Source: CBDFHJ01 sp965247635 (lineage in GTDB: Bacteria > Chloroflexota > Dehalococcoidia > Lucifugimonadales > Australimonadaceae). From it: 64,000 nucleotides of DNA. The position numbers were made by a program, and so were the translations under genes. Under the pieces are notes generated by a model that was given only the letters and a program-made list of their open reading frames with translations, made no database searches and was not told where the DNA came from. The stretch is taken from assembly GCA_965247635.1 (NCBI GenBank), contig CBDFHJ010000007.1, forward strand, positions 186,001 to 250,000, written 5' to 3'. Below are positions 31,832 to 39,066 of the stretch, piece by piece (positions within the stretch are counted from its first letter, which is position 1; each line of letters starts with the position of its first letter).

Positions 31832-32425
31832 TTAGAATCTCCTCATCTCGACATCAGGCTCATCAGGTGGCCTGCGCAGCTCCGGCTCGGCATCCGGCAG
31901 GACGTGGAACGGGCCTCGCACACCAGCGTTGAAACGCTCAGCCGCCCTTAGCGCCGTCAGAACACGCTCGCGGGGGTCGTCCTGCCCCTGGGTTGCGAAC
32001 AGTGCTCCCAGAGCCACATCTTCACCAGAGCCGACGGCGGCGAAGCCGTCCTCCGGCTGGCCAGCCTGGTAATCACCTTCGACGGTGAACAGGTGCCCTG
32101 AGTAGCCGACCAGAAACGTACCACCATGCTCTGTCTCTTTCTCCTTAGATGCCCAGCCTCCAGCCTTCAGACACTCCCGAACGGCATCAATGAAGTCCAC
32201 CACCATGTACTTGGCCACGCGGTCGTCGGGATGCCTGCGGGGAGGATCGAGCTTGTACCTAAGCAGTTGCCCCATGCGGAACGAGGTGGTAAAGCCCATC
32301 AAGAAGTCACCGTTGCGAAACACCTTCTCGTCGGCCCGGACAACCAAACTGAGTCCGGCCACACCTGCGCTATCTCCGCCGATGAAAACAGTTCCTTCGT
32401 GAACCAGTCCCACGATGCAAGTCAT
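31832..32425 (-). CDS. Proteasome beta-like Ntn hydrolase
   Basis: About 197 aa from ATG at 32425. MTCIVGLVHEGTVFIGGDSA places a Thr directly after Met, as in proteasome/HslV-type N-terminal nucleophile hydrolases; GGDSAG, FLMGFTTSFRMGQLLRY, GGTFLVGYSGHLFTVEGDYQ and AAVGSGEDVALGALFA follow the fold in order. The acidic C-terminus (about 30 residues) is extra. No ATPase partner is near. Substrate unknown; it may trim virion or host proteins. Confidence 0.75.
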   Translation of the reverse strand: MTCIVGLVHEGTVFIGGDSAGVAGLSLVVRADEKVFRNGDFLMGFTTSFRMGQLLRYKLDPPRRHPDDRVAKYMVVDFIDAVRECLKAGGWASKEKETEHGGTFLVGYSGHLFTVEGDYQAGQPEDGFAAVGSGEDVALGALFATQGQDDPRERVLTALRAAERFNAGVRGPFHVLPDAEPELRRPPDEPDVEMRRF

Positions 32426-32772
32426 TGAATCGCCTCCATGATCTCGTCCAAATGTCTTGGCCGATACAGGTAATACTCGACGCCCGGACACGCTTCAAAG
32501 GCGTCTTTCCAGTCTTTCTGGTTCGGTAGCGCCCGTCCGGTCCTGGGGCTGTATCGCCGCCTCGTATCCAACCGGCCCTTTTCGCTCTTGAGCTCCATGA
32601 AGATGACCCGCGGCGGCCTGACCAGCACCAGGTCCGGGAATCCGGCAGCCGACCTACGGGAGTTGAACGTATGGTAAAGACGCCAGCCGAGGGTCTGTGC
32701 CACAGCCTTGACCTGCTCCAGCAGCTCGGCCTCCGTCATCTGGCTGGCCACGATGTCCGCTGCGTCTCTCAC
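32422..32772 (-). CDS. VRR-NUC domain nuclease
   Basis: About 116 aa from GTG at 32772, overlapping the methyltransferase stop. TFNSRRSAAGFPDLVLVRPP and IFMELKSEKGRL form the PD...E-x-K nuclease core of the VRR-NUC family; NQKDWKDAFEACPGVEYYLY matches the C-terminal helix-strand. Phage VRR nucleases act on branched DNA or as standalone endonucleases. An upstream ATG reading is out-of-frame methyltransferase sequence and is not used. Confidence 0.8.
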   Translation of the reverse strand: MRDAADIVASQMTEAELLEQVKAVAQTLGWRLYHTFNSRRSAAGFPDLVLVRPPRVIFMELKSEKGRLDTRRRYSPRTGRALPNQKDWKDAFEACPGVEYYLYRPRHLDEIMEAIQ

Positions 32773-33623
32773 AGCGCATCCAACCATTGCCTGCCTATGT
32801 ACTCCGTGAAGGCTGGCGGGATGGCCTGGGTTAGTTCCTCGCGCTTCATCCAGTCGATGTCCATCGCCTCGGCTGCCAGCCGCCAGCCCTTCGCGTGGCC
32901 GATGCCGATACCATCGGCGCCGTTCTGCCAATTCGCGAGCGTTGGCATAGCAAACTCAACGTGCTCATAGCCCTCACGCAGCTTCAGGCCACCACCGCTG
33001 GGCGGTTGCTCAACCAGGGTGGGCAACCCGATATGACGGGCATTCTCTTTCCGATAGTTTGGGTTGAAGTTGCCGGACCGGGTTGGGATGGTGACGATCT
33101 TGCTTGCACGGTCCTTCAGTTCCCGCCCAGCCCTGATACGCTGAATGTGCCTCGGATGCCCTGGTGCCAGCCAGAACCAGTTTGTCGCAAACAGACGGTG
33201 CCGGTAGAACGGCAGCCCGAACATGGTCCCGCAGAGCCAACCTGCCTTGAGCCCGTGGGCCTCTAGACCCCGCTTCTTGAGCGTCTTGGACCCGTACCGC
33301 GCCCCCATGACGTTTTCAACGACGTAGGGCTTGCCGAGGGCTTCCAGCATTTCGATAGTAGGCAAGATCAGCGGCGGGTAGTCCCGCCCCCTGAGCCAGG
33401 GAAGGCTGTGCATGATGCTGTAGCCCTGGCATGGCGGCGAGGCGTGGATGGCGTCGAACTCGTGCCCGTGCTCGGCTAGGAACTCCAAAGCGTCGGCCTG
33501 GACGAACTCGAACGGGTAGCGCGGCTGCGGCGCTATATCCACGCCGACGATCTCGTCAAAGCCCGCGCGGTGGTAGCCCATCGCCGCCCCGCCAGCCCCG
33601 CAGTACAGGTCCAAGAGTCTCAC
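32769..33623 (-). CDS. DNA (cytosine-5-)methyltransferase
   Basis: 284 aa from GTG at 33623. VRLLDLYCGAGGAAMGYHRA is motif I at the very N-terminus; IHASPPCQGYSIMHSLPW is motif IV with the catalytic Cys; KPYVVENVMGARY is motif VI (ENV); RHRLFATNW motif VIII-like. The region after about 200 is short for a target recognition domain. It likely protects phage DNA from restriction, or supplies modified cytosine to other enzymes. The start lies in a TGTGA junction behind the shared GGAGG element (see repeats at 33,620). Confidence 0.88.
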   Translation of the reverse strand: MRLLDLYCGAGGAAMGYHRAGFDEIVGVDIAPQPRYPFEFVQADALEFLAEHGHEFDAIHASPPCQGYSIMHSLPWLRGRDYPPLILPTIEMLEALGKPYVVENVMGARYGSKTLKKRGLEAHGLKAGWLCGTMFGLPFYRHRLFATNWFWLAPGHPRHIQRIRAGRELKDRASKIVTIPTRSGNFNPNYRKENARHIGLPTLVEQPPSGGGLKLREGYEHVEFAMPTLANWQNGADGIGIGHAKGWRLAAEAMDIDWMKREELTQAIPPAFTEYIGRQWLDAL

Positions 33624-33650
33624 AGCGCCTTGCCTCCGTGCCGGTAGGGG
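33620..33650 (-). repeat. MazG-type 3'-end junction, copy 1
   Basis: Minus-strand CCGGCACGGAGGCAAGGCGC then TGTGA. It encodes YRHGGKAL-stop of one gene and provides GGAGG and GTG for the next. Near-identical copies at 33,883, 37,136 and 37,922. Confidence 0.8.
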
Positions 33651-33886
33651 CCAGCTGTGCACGCGCGATACCCGGAATAAAGGCAGCACGGGCAGTTCTC
33701 ACAGTATCCATCGCCGGGGATAACGCAAGCCCGACAGGCGCACCCCATGTCGCAAGGACATGCGCAGCACAGACGCGGGCAATTACATGTTCCTGGCCCG
33801 CCCGTACACTTGCACAGAAGGCGCTGAGCGTACCCTTCAATCATCACCTTAACTTGCCATACGAGTTTCCTGATATTCACGCTCAC
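33620..33886 (-). CDS. Cysteine-rich protein with MazG-derived tail
   Basis: 88 aa from GTG at 33886. About 17 Cys in 50 residues (LCKCTGGPGTCNCPRLCCAC, then CRACVIPGDGYCENCPCCLY), suggesting several zinc sites. The last residues YRHGGKAL equal the end of the MazG-like protein at 37,922, and the DNA of this end supplies the ribosome site and GTG start of the next gene. Family not recognised. Confidence 0.65.
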   Translation of the reverse strand: MSVNIRKLVWQVKVMIEGYAQRLLCKCTGGPGTCNCPRLCCACPCDMGCACRACVIPGDGYCENCPCCLYSGYRACTAGPYRHGGKAL

Positions 33887-33909
33887 AGCGCCTCCCCTCC
33901 GTGCTGACA
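33883..33909 (-). repeat. MazG-type 3'-end junction, copy 2
   Basis: Encodes CQHGGEAL-stop at the end of the ASCH gene and gives GGAGG plus GTG to the Cys-rich gene. More diverged than the other three copies. Confidence 0.75.
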
Positions 33910-34356
33910 CCATTCCCACAATCTCTGACGACCTCGCGCTGGCACTGGAGGCTCGATCCGCTGAATATCCGTTAGCATCCAGAGCCAACGCCCCAACGAG
34001 AAGTCGCCAAACGAGTCGATCTGTATCTCTCGATGATCGGGAGTGCTGAGGCGGTTGGTGGCAAGGACGTAATCGTAATCTGGCTCCCAGCCACGCAGCC
34101 GTGGGTTCTGCGTGACTTTGCGCACCTCAGCCAGCCGTGCTGTGCAAACAACGGCCCCTTGAGGAAAATGCCCCATGCCACATAATGACTCAGTCTCTCT
34201 GGGCCCCAGCGGAACTCGCACGAAAGTCTTACCAGCATGTATGGCAATGCGGTCACCGACAATTTCCCTCGGAGGTGGCCAGTCACGGGTTTCGATGGTC
34301 TTTAGCCCGCAGGCGATCAGTGACGCCCAGGGCTGGTGTAGGGTAATGGCCTTCAT
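33883..34356 (-). CDS. ASCH domain protein
   Basis: 157 aa. MKAITLHQPWASLIACGLKT with IETRDWPPP and RIAIHAGKT is the ASCH (PUA-like) RNA-binding fold; CTARLAEVRKV and FGDFSLGRWLWMLTDIQRI complete it. Phage ASCH proteins probably bind RNA or modified nucleotides. The final QHGGEAL comes from the repeated junction element rather than from the ASCH family. Confidence 0.82.
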   Translation of the reverse strand: MKAITLHQPWASLIACGLKTIETRDWPPPREIVGDRIAIHAGKTFVRVPLGPRETESLCGMGHFPQGAVVCTARLAEVRKVTQNPRLRGWEPDYDYVLATNRLSTPDHREIQIDSFGDFSLGRWLWMLTDIQRIEPPVPARGRQRLWEWCQHGGEAL

Positions 34357-34365
34357 GGTTTCTCC

Positions 34366-34692
34366 TTACAGGCTTCCGCGAGGCTCATGCTCAGACTGAG
34401 AGCCTGCTGAACAGGCCGGTCGATGCCCACACATCAGGCAGTACGGTTCGTCGGGGCCTGCCCAGACCACGAACCCGCCGCATCTGGGGCATGGGCCTTT
34501 AGACACTTCGAGCTTCCCGGTCTCTGGGCTGGAATGCATCTGGCCCATGTGTAGCAAGCAGGTCTTACGGGTGACCTCCGTAGGCCGGGCCGTCTTGCGT
34601 TTGGCACGCTGCCCACACAGCCCTCGTCTGTCAGGCCCGTATCTCGGCGTCCCCTGCCTGTAGAGGTGGGTCCGTTTTCCTCTCACTGGCAT
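34366..34692 (-). CDS. Zinc-ribbon protein
   Basis: 108 aa from ATG at 34692 (AAGGGAG upstream). C-terminal CPRCGGFVVWAGPDEPYCLM followed by CG gives two CxxC pairs; the N-terminal part is basic (KRTHLYRQGTPRYGPDRRGL). DNA or RNA binding likely; family not recognised. Confidence 0.6.
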   Translation of the reverse strand: MPVRGKRTHLYRQGTPRYGPDRRGLCGQRAKRKTARPTEVTRKTCLLHMGQMHSSPETGKLEVSKGPCPRCGGFVVWAGPDEPYCLMCGHRPACSAGSQSEHEPRGSL

Positions 34693-34849
34693 CGCAATTC
34701 TCCCTTCGCGGGAATTGAGTCGTTTTGTATCAAGGTTGGGTATCCCTCCATAGGACATCCCCCCCACCCCTCCATCCAGACGACCACCCGTCTTAAATCG
34801 CTACTCGCTAAGCGCGAGCCCCCTCGTTTGCTGTACATCTGAAGGGCTA

Positions 34850-35044
34850 TCAACTATCCCTCCTAACGGCGTCACTCACCGCCCTCATCCAGCCCCGCGG
34901 GTTGTCCGCAGCACCTTTGTTAACCTCGCTCTGTGCGTGCGATGGAGGGGCAGTTCTCACCCTCCCCCTAGACGGCGGCTCCCCGTCGTGAGGGAGCATG
35001 TAGGCGGTCTCGCCGGCTGGACAGAGTATCGGGAGGGCCGCCAT
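34850..35044 (-). CDS. Hypothetical small protein
   Basis: 64 aa: MAALPILCPAGETAYMLPHD, then basic and polar sequence. No family recognised; it may be coding only because its neighbours leave a 340-bp gap. Confidence 0.35.
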   Translation of the reverse strand: MAALPILCPAGETAYMLPHDGEPPSRGRVRTAPPSHAQSEVNKGAADNPRGWMRAVSDAVRRDS

Positions 35045-35073
35045 TGATGTGCTTGGCCTTGCGGTAACAGAAG

Positions 35074-35139
35074 CTAGCTACCCTCCTTCAACGCCTGGTA
35101 ATAGAACGTCGCTATGAAGTCCTCTAGGGATACAGGCAT
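35074..35139 (-). CDS. 21-codon mini-ORF coupled to primase
   Basis: MPVSLEDFIATFYYQALKEG plus Ser. The ATG overlaps the primase stop (TGATG), and its own 3' end contains AAGGAGG, which could serve the next gene. A real micro-peptide or a translation relay. Confidence 0.35.
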   Translation of the reverse strand: MPVSLEDFIATFYYQALKEGS

Positions 35140-36209
35140 CAGGCAACCACCTTCCTTCGAGGTATCGCTGTCATATGGACATCCCTGATCGCGTCCGCCA
35201 GGGCCTCGACGCCGTGGCTGAGCATGTAGTCGTTGGCGTCAGTGCCAGGCTCATCGGGCATCCAGTAGGGCAGCCCCGTCTGCTTCGCATGTTTCTCCCC
35301 TGCCGGTTCGGTTACCCCCGAAGACCCACAAGAGGGACAGCGCTTAGACTCGTAGTCCCACTTGGCCCGGCATTCCTTCTTGGGACATCGCCACCAGTCG
35401 TGGTCGGCGATCACCATCGGCCTGCGCCTAGACTTGGCGACGTTCGGAATGTTCCCGGCGCTGAAACAGACCCACACCTCGCAGTGCTGGTCCCGGTACA
35501 GCCGTTTGAGGGCAGCCCTTACCGACAGGGCCGTGGCGTACCCCTCGCAGTAATAGTGCTCACCTCCTTGCCCCAACTTGTAGACCGCCTCCGACGCCTT
35601 GCCTCCGGGAAGGTACTTCTTGCTGCCATCGGGGCCGATCATCTGAACGGACTGAACTCGCTCATAGGCTTGGTAGTGGCGCATCGGCACCAGTAGGTTG
35701 CCGTCCAACACAAGGCCGCCCTGTTGAGCGAAGCCCTTGGCTACCAGGTAAGGATGCGCGCTCGGCACTTCGTCGCTCTGGCGGCCATTCCGCGCTCGCG
35801 GGTCAACGTACTCGGCCTCCATGAGCATCCTTTCAGCCTTCGCCGCCGCGTCCGCCTCACGGCGATTGCGCTCCTCCGCCTCGCGTCTCCTGGCCTCTGC
35901 CCGCTGGCGCTTCTCCTCGGCGCTCGGCGCGGTCTTGACCGGGGCCTCTCCAGCCCAGCCGTACTCCTTGGCCAGGTGGTAGAGGCTGCCGACGGTGATC
36001 GCACGCCCATCGCGGCCAGTCGGCCTCAGCGCCCTCCACGTCGCTCGTGCAGACGCCTCGCGGTAGCGGTCCGACTGGCGAGACCAAGCGTCCCACAACG
36101 AGAATCCTGCCTCACCCAGCTCTGACTTGATGGCAGCGCCCATCCGCCACCAGACCTCTCGGTCGTCGGCGGGGATCGAGTAGAGGGCGGCCTGAAGGGC
36201 GTTGGTCAC
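35139..36209 (-). CDS. Phage primase (PriCT-2 plus Toprim)
   Basis: 356 aa from GTG at 36209, overlapping the previous stop. N-terminal PriCT-2-like helices (LYSIPADDREVWWRMGAAIK, WDAWSRQSDRYREASARATW), a charged coiled linker (about 80-125, EEKRQRAEARRREAEERNRR), then a Toprim region: LLVPMRHYQAYERVQSVQMI, YCEGYATALSVRAALKRLY, MVIADHD. A zinc ribbon (CPKKECRAKW...CPSCGSSG) is inserted before the end. It should make primers at the phage fork. Confidence 0.82.
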   Translation of the reverse strand: MTNALQAALYSIPADDREVWWRMGAAIKSELGEAGFSLWDAWSRQSDRYREASARATWRALRPTGRDGRAITVGSLYHLAKEYGWAGEAPVKTAPSAEEKRQRAEARRREAEERNRREADAAAKAERMLMEAEYVDPRARNGRQSDEVPSAHPYLVAKGFAQQGGLVLDGNLLVPMRHYQAYERVQSVQMIGPDGSKKYLPGGKASEAVYKLGQGGEHYYCEGYATALSVRAALKRLYRDQHCEVWVCFSAGNIPNVAKSRRRPMVIADHDWWRCPKKECRAKWDYESKRCPSCGSSGVTEPAGEKHAKQTGLPYWMPDEPGTDANDYMLSHGVEALADAIRDVHMTAIPRRKVVA

Positions 36210-36424
36210 AGCGCCATCCTTGCCTGCTCCTTGGGCGGCTGATGCCCCGTGCAGTGGTCTCGGCCAAAGCCAATGGCCAGCGCGTGGCTCTCGCACATCC
36301 AGGCATTGCAGGTGCGACCCCAGTGGTCGATTCGGTAGTCGCACTGGAGCGTAGGCGGCGTAGAACAGCCCTCGCAGTAATACTGAGGGTTGCTTGGGCC
36401 ACACATGAACACGTAATCCGTCAC
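36206..36424 (-). CDS. Small Cys/His-rich protein
   Basis: 72 aa from GTG at 36424. YYCEGCSTPPTLQCDYRIDH, CNAWMCESHALAIG and DHCTGH give pairs of CxxC/CxxH-like ligands, probably two zinc sites. Ends ARMAL-stop in a GCGCTGTGA junction like the MazG-type elements. Function unknown. Confidence 0.6.
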   Translation of the reverse strand: MTDYVFMCGPSNPQYYCEGCSTPPTLQCDYRIDHWGRTCNAWMCESHALAIGFGRDHCTGHQPPKEQARMAL

Positions 36425-36771
36425 GCGGCCCCTCCTGAGATGAGGAGCCCTACGAACACGGCTAGTAATACCTGGGCTACTGCCCCTACACCCAGCCCGA
36501 TGGCGAACCCTTCGAGGTCCCTGAACGCCCAATCGTTGATGCGCCAGTCCTCGGACAGCTCGTAGAGAATGAAGCCAAGGAAGAGCATCACCGCTGTCAG
36601 CCTAGCGCCCCATAGGACGCTGGCAGCTACATCTAAGGGCCAAAGGAACATCAGCCAGCTAGTGACTAGGCCAACCGGAATATGGGCGACCTGCCGATCC
36701 AACATCCAGGGCGGCACACGGTGCCGTAGCTGGCCTGCCCGCCCGACGTATCCCTTATCTTTCGTAGCCAT
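36421..36771 (-). CDS. Integral membrane protein
   Basis: 116 aa with about four hydrophobic segments (HIPVGLVTSWLMFLWPLDVA, ARLTAVMLFLGFILY, EGFAIGLGVGAVAQVLLAVF). Holin or superinfection-related roles are conceivable; no endolysin is adjacent. Overlaps the next gene by 4 nt. Confidence 0.6.
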   Translation of the reverse strand: MATKDKGYVGRAGQLRHRVPPWMLDRQVAHIPVGLVTSWLMFLWPLDVAASVLWGARLTAVMLFLGFILYELSEDWRINDWAFRDLEGFAIGLGVGAVAQVLLAVFVGLLISGGAA

Positions 36772-36803
36772 GAGCTGATCCCTCCACCTTCAAAGAACCT
36801 TTC

Positions 36804-37139
36804 CTACCTGCCTTCTATTCGCTCCAAGAACTCGTCGAAAGCCTTCTCACTCCATCCCTTACCCCCATGCAAAAGGCCCATCTCTCTATCAGTGAAATCT
36901 GACCGATGCGAGTACGGGCCGCGTATTCGGCCCGCCCACTTCCGAATCCACCGAACAGTTGCGAAGGCCCTCGGATGCCGTGGTACTCCTGGCAAGCCTT
37001 CGGGATAGTCCATCGTGTTCCACCACCACCACTTCCAGTCTCCCCCGACCCAGCGCCCTTCCAGGTGCCAGCAAACAATCCACCCCCAGTAGCGGACATA
37101 CGCCTTCGGACGCCTGAAGAATCGAAGAATAGTGCTCAC
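36804..37139 (-). CDS. Trp-rich hypothetical protein
   Basis: 111 aa from GTG at 37139. MSTILRFFRRPKAYVRYWGW, a WKWWWWN block, and HGGKGWSEKAFDEFLERIEG. Basic and aromatic; no family recognised. Its start is provided by the third MazG-type junction. Confidence 0.55.
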   Translation of the reverse strand: MSTILRFFRRPKAYVRYWGWIVCWHLEGRWVGGDWKWWWWNTMDYPEGLPGVPRHPRAFATVRWIRKWAGRIRGPYSHRSDFTDREMGLLHGGKGWSEKAFDEFLERIEGR

Positions 37140-37170
37140 AGCGCCTTCCCTCCGTGCCGGCAGGGGCCTA
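37136..37170 (-). repeat. MazG-type 3'-end junction, copy 3
   Basis: Encodes GPCRHGGKAL-stop and provides GGAGG plus GTG for the gene at 37,139. Identical to copy 4 over about 25 bp. Confidence 0.8.
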
Positions 37171-37213
37171 GATATTGGCCGTCATAAACTGCACACACGG
37201 CACATATCCTCAC
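37136..37213 (-). CDS. 25-codon Cys peptide (remnant or micro-gene)
   Basis: GTG at 37213 opens VRICAVCAVYDGQYLGPCRH plus GGKAL. It overlaps the end of the PP-loop gene in another frame. The CxxC start and YxGxYxGPxRHGGKAL end resemble the end of the Cys-rich protein at 33,620. Probably the 3' remnant of a similar gene. Confidence 0.35.
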   Translation of the reverse strand: MRICAVCAVYDGQYLGPCRHGGKAL

Positions 37214-37919
37214 GGTTATCGCTGAATAAGGAGATTTGCCCAGCACCACGGGGGATGTTGTCTCGCTCGAAAGAACGCCTGAGGTCTGCCAGCCCAACAG
37301 GGTGCCGATCTTTATGGCCGCCCGGCTTACGAAACGTGTATCCTGTGCGTTCTTCGTCGGCAACTGCTTCTTCATAAAGATCAGGATGCTTGCGCCACAG
37401 TTCGTACCATTCCCCCGCCCTCTGGAAAAAGCATCGGGCACAGTCCGTCCGTTGTGGGGTAGTGATGCCCAGGTCAGTCAGGTAACCACGCACCTCGTCA
37501 ATGCCCCAGCCCCACTCGCGCAAGGGGTAACGCTGCGTGATGCCATCTACGTCCCCATAGATAGCGCCACGCCTTTCTTCTTCGTCGGCTCTGAGACCCA
37601 CGTAGGTTATCGCCGGTAGTTGGGAGAGAAGATAGGCATTGAATGGCTCTATTTTGAGCACCCGCGTACACCATCGCTGGCGCCAGTTGGGTAAGGCGTT
37701 CCACTTGCGAATTAGCCCCTGCAAGCTATGGCCCGACGTGATCGGCTTGAGGGGTTTGCCGAGTAGAGCACCAAGACGCTTCCAGTGCTCATACATCTCC
37801 GGCAGTTCGTCTCCAGTGGGAGTAATCACGTATTCATAGTCGCGCGGTTCCAACTCAGACAGGCGCAGGGCCATCGCTGTAGAATCCTTCCCTCCCGACA
37901 GTGCGACGATGTGCTTCAT
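37182..37919 (-). CDS. PP-loop (PAPS reductase-like) protein
   Basis: 245 aa from ATG at 37919. MKHIVALSGGKDSTAMALRL has the SGGKDS PP-loop; YVITPTGDELPEMYEHWKRL, CTRVLKIEPFNAYL, YVGLRADEEERRG and TDCARCFFQRAGEWYELW follow the phosphoadenosine phosphosulfate reductase/DndC-type family. Four to six Cys near the end may bind a metal or Fe-S cluster. In phages such proteins may activate nucleotides or modify DNA/tRNA; the reaction is unknown. Confidence 0.75.
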   Translation of the reverse strand: MKHIVALSGGKDSTAMALRLSELEPRDYEYVITPTGDELPEMYEHWKRLGALLGKPLKPITSGHSLQGLIRKWNALPNWRQRWCTRVLKIEPFNAYLLSQLPAITYVGLRADEEERRGAIYGDVDGITQRYPLREWGWGIDEVRGYLTDLGITTPQRTDCARCFFQRAGEWYELWRKHPDLYEEAVADEERTGYTFRKPGGHKDRHPVGLADLRRSFERDNIPRGAGQISLFSDNREDMCRVCSL

Positions 37920-37921
37920 TG

Positions 37922-37950
37922 TCACAGCGCCTTCCCTCCGTGCCGGTACT
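37922..37950 (-). repeat. MazG-type 3'-end junction, copy 4 (native)
   Basis: The 3' end of the MazG-like gene, encoding YRHGGKAL-stop. This ending is normal for MazG-like proteins, so this copy is probably the source of the others at 33,620, 33,883 and 37,136. Confidence 0.75.
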
Positions 37951-38497
37951 CGCGCGTCCGGTTGTACTCCATCTTGGCCTTGATGGCCGCGTCCAGGTCG
38001 ATGCCGTAGTGGGCGGCCATTTGGTATACGTTGTGGATAAGACTTCCCAACCATTCGACCCACACAACTCGGCTTAACTGTTGATGTTTCCACCAGTAAG
38101 CTTCCCCTAGTAATTCGTGGCATTCGGCAATCCAGTCGCCGAATGACCCTTCATCGGGCCCCCACGTATGAACATCAAGGTGGTCATCCTTTTTCCGAGC
38201 CCTTGCCATCACCACCACATCCAAGTCCAACTCGTACCACTCCGCCATGTCCGCCACCCGGATCACCACGTTGGCGAGCTCGGCGGGGACGCCTTTGGGC
38301 ATGGCCGGTGCATCCCGATCCTCTTCGTTACGCCCCCAACCATGTTGAAAGTGGCCGAGTCGCCGATACGCCTCCAGCGCCTTGCTCAACGCTTGATGCA
38401 CATCAGCGATGCAGTCGCCGAAGGTGCGCTCGGTGTCCCACCAGCCGTGGCTCTTGGCGATGGCGTGGGCCTCGCGCTGTAGGTCAGCTAGGTTCAT
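37922..38497 (-). CDS. MazG-like nucleotide pyrophosphohydrolase
   Basis: 191 aa. Two helical repeats: FGDCIADVHQALSKALEAYR and FGDWIAECHELLGEAYWWKH, separated by PAELANVVIRVADMAEWYEL with DLDVVVMARARKK. The end AAIKAKMEYNRTREYRHGGK is typical of phage MazG-like proteins. The acidic metal-binding residues are partly replaced (HQALSKALE for EE..E), so activity is uncertain. It would hydrolyse NTPs to monophosphates. Confidence 0.7.
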   Translation of the reverse strand: MNLADLQREAHAIAKSHGWWDTERTFGDCIADVHQALSKALEAYRRLGHFQHGWGRNEEDRDAPAMPKGVPAELANVVIRVADMAEWYELDLDVVVMARARKKDDHLDVHTWGPDEGSFGDWIAECHELLGEAYWWKHQQLSRVVWVEWLGSLIHNVYQMAAHYGIDLDAAIKAKMEYNRTREYRHGGKAL

Positions 38498-38756
38498 TTG
38501 CAGCCCTCAATGCCCGCTTACCTTCCTCAGTAATCACGTAAATCACGTATCTATCCCCCACTCCCATGAGCAAGCCTTTCTTCGTTGCTCTCCGGGCCGC
38601 AACATAGTAAGAGGGCGCGACGCCCACCGGATCATCGATTGACGCGATGACACCGTCGTGAAAGAGATACTCTTGATGGTCATGGACCATCCGAAGGATC
38701 ATCAAATTCTCTTTGGTGATGGCGTGGGCTTCTTTCTGTAGCTCAGCTAGGTTCAT
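38484..38756 (-). CDS. Chimeric protein: MazG-type start on a winged-helix-like body
   Basis: 90 aa. MNLAELQKEAHAITKENLMI copies the first 13 residues of the MazG-like gene (MNLADLQREAHAI), then continues with unrelated sequence (DDPVGVAPSYYVAARRATKK, GDRYVIYVITEEGKRALRAA) that looks like a small winged helix. Its stop lies inside the start of the MazG-like gene. Function unknown. Confidence 0.55.
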   Translation of the reverse strand: MNLAELQKEAHAITKENLMILRMVHDHQEYLFHDGVIASIDDPVGVAPSYYVAARRATKKGLLMGVGDRYVIYVITEEGKRALRAANEPS

Positions 38757-39066
38757 CAAGCAACCCCTCCTTGTCGATGTAGTCCCGGTCGGGCCAGACA
38801 TGGAAGCGGTGAACAGCCAATGCGGATATGAAAGCGTCCAACGTCCCAGGCCCCTTGAAACGCATGACTAGCGGAACGTCCAGGCCCTCGATCATCATGG
38901 AGACATGCACCTGAGTCGGCTTGCCCTGCCCGTCGGGTAGCGGATGCCACTCAGATACGTCGATGGAATCTAGCTTGATGCCCAGGAACTCCATGCCGGC
39001 GGTATTATGGGGTTGGTCGTGAAACCGAATGTCGGGCTTTTGATAGCTACGGTCGTCGTTACTCAC
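38743..39066 (-). CDS. Hypothetical protein
   Basis: 107 aa, beta-rich: GMEFLGIKLDSIDVSEWHPL, PTQVHVSMMIEGLDVPLVMR, LDAFISALAVHRFHVWP. Ends LLDEPS by reading through the duplicated MazG-type start in another frame. No family recognised. Confidence 0.55.
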   Translation of the reverse strand: MSNDDRSYQKPDIRFHDQPHNTAGMEFLGIKLDSIDVSEWHPLPDGQGKPTQVHVSMMIEGLDVPLVMRFKGPGTLDAFISALAVHRFHVWPDRDYIDKEGLLDEPS

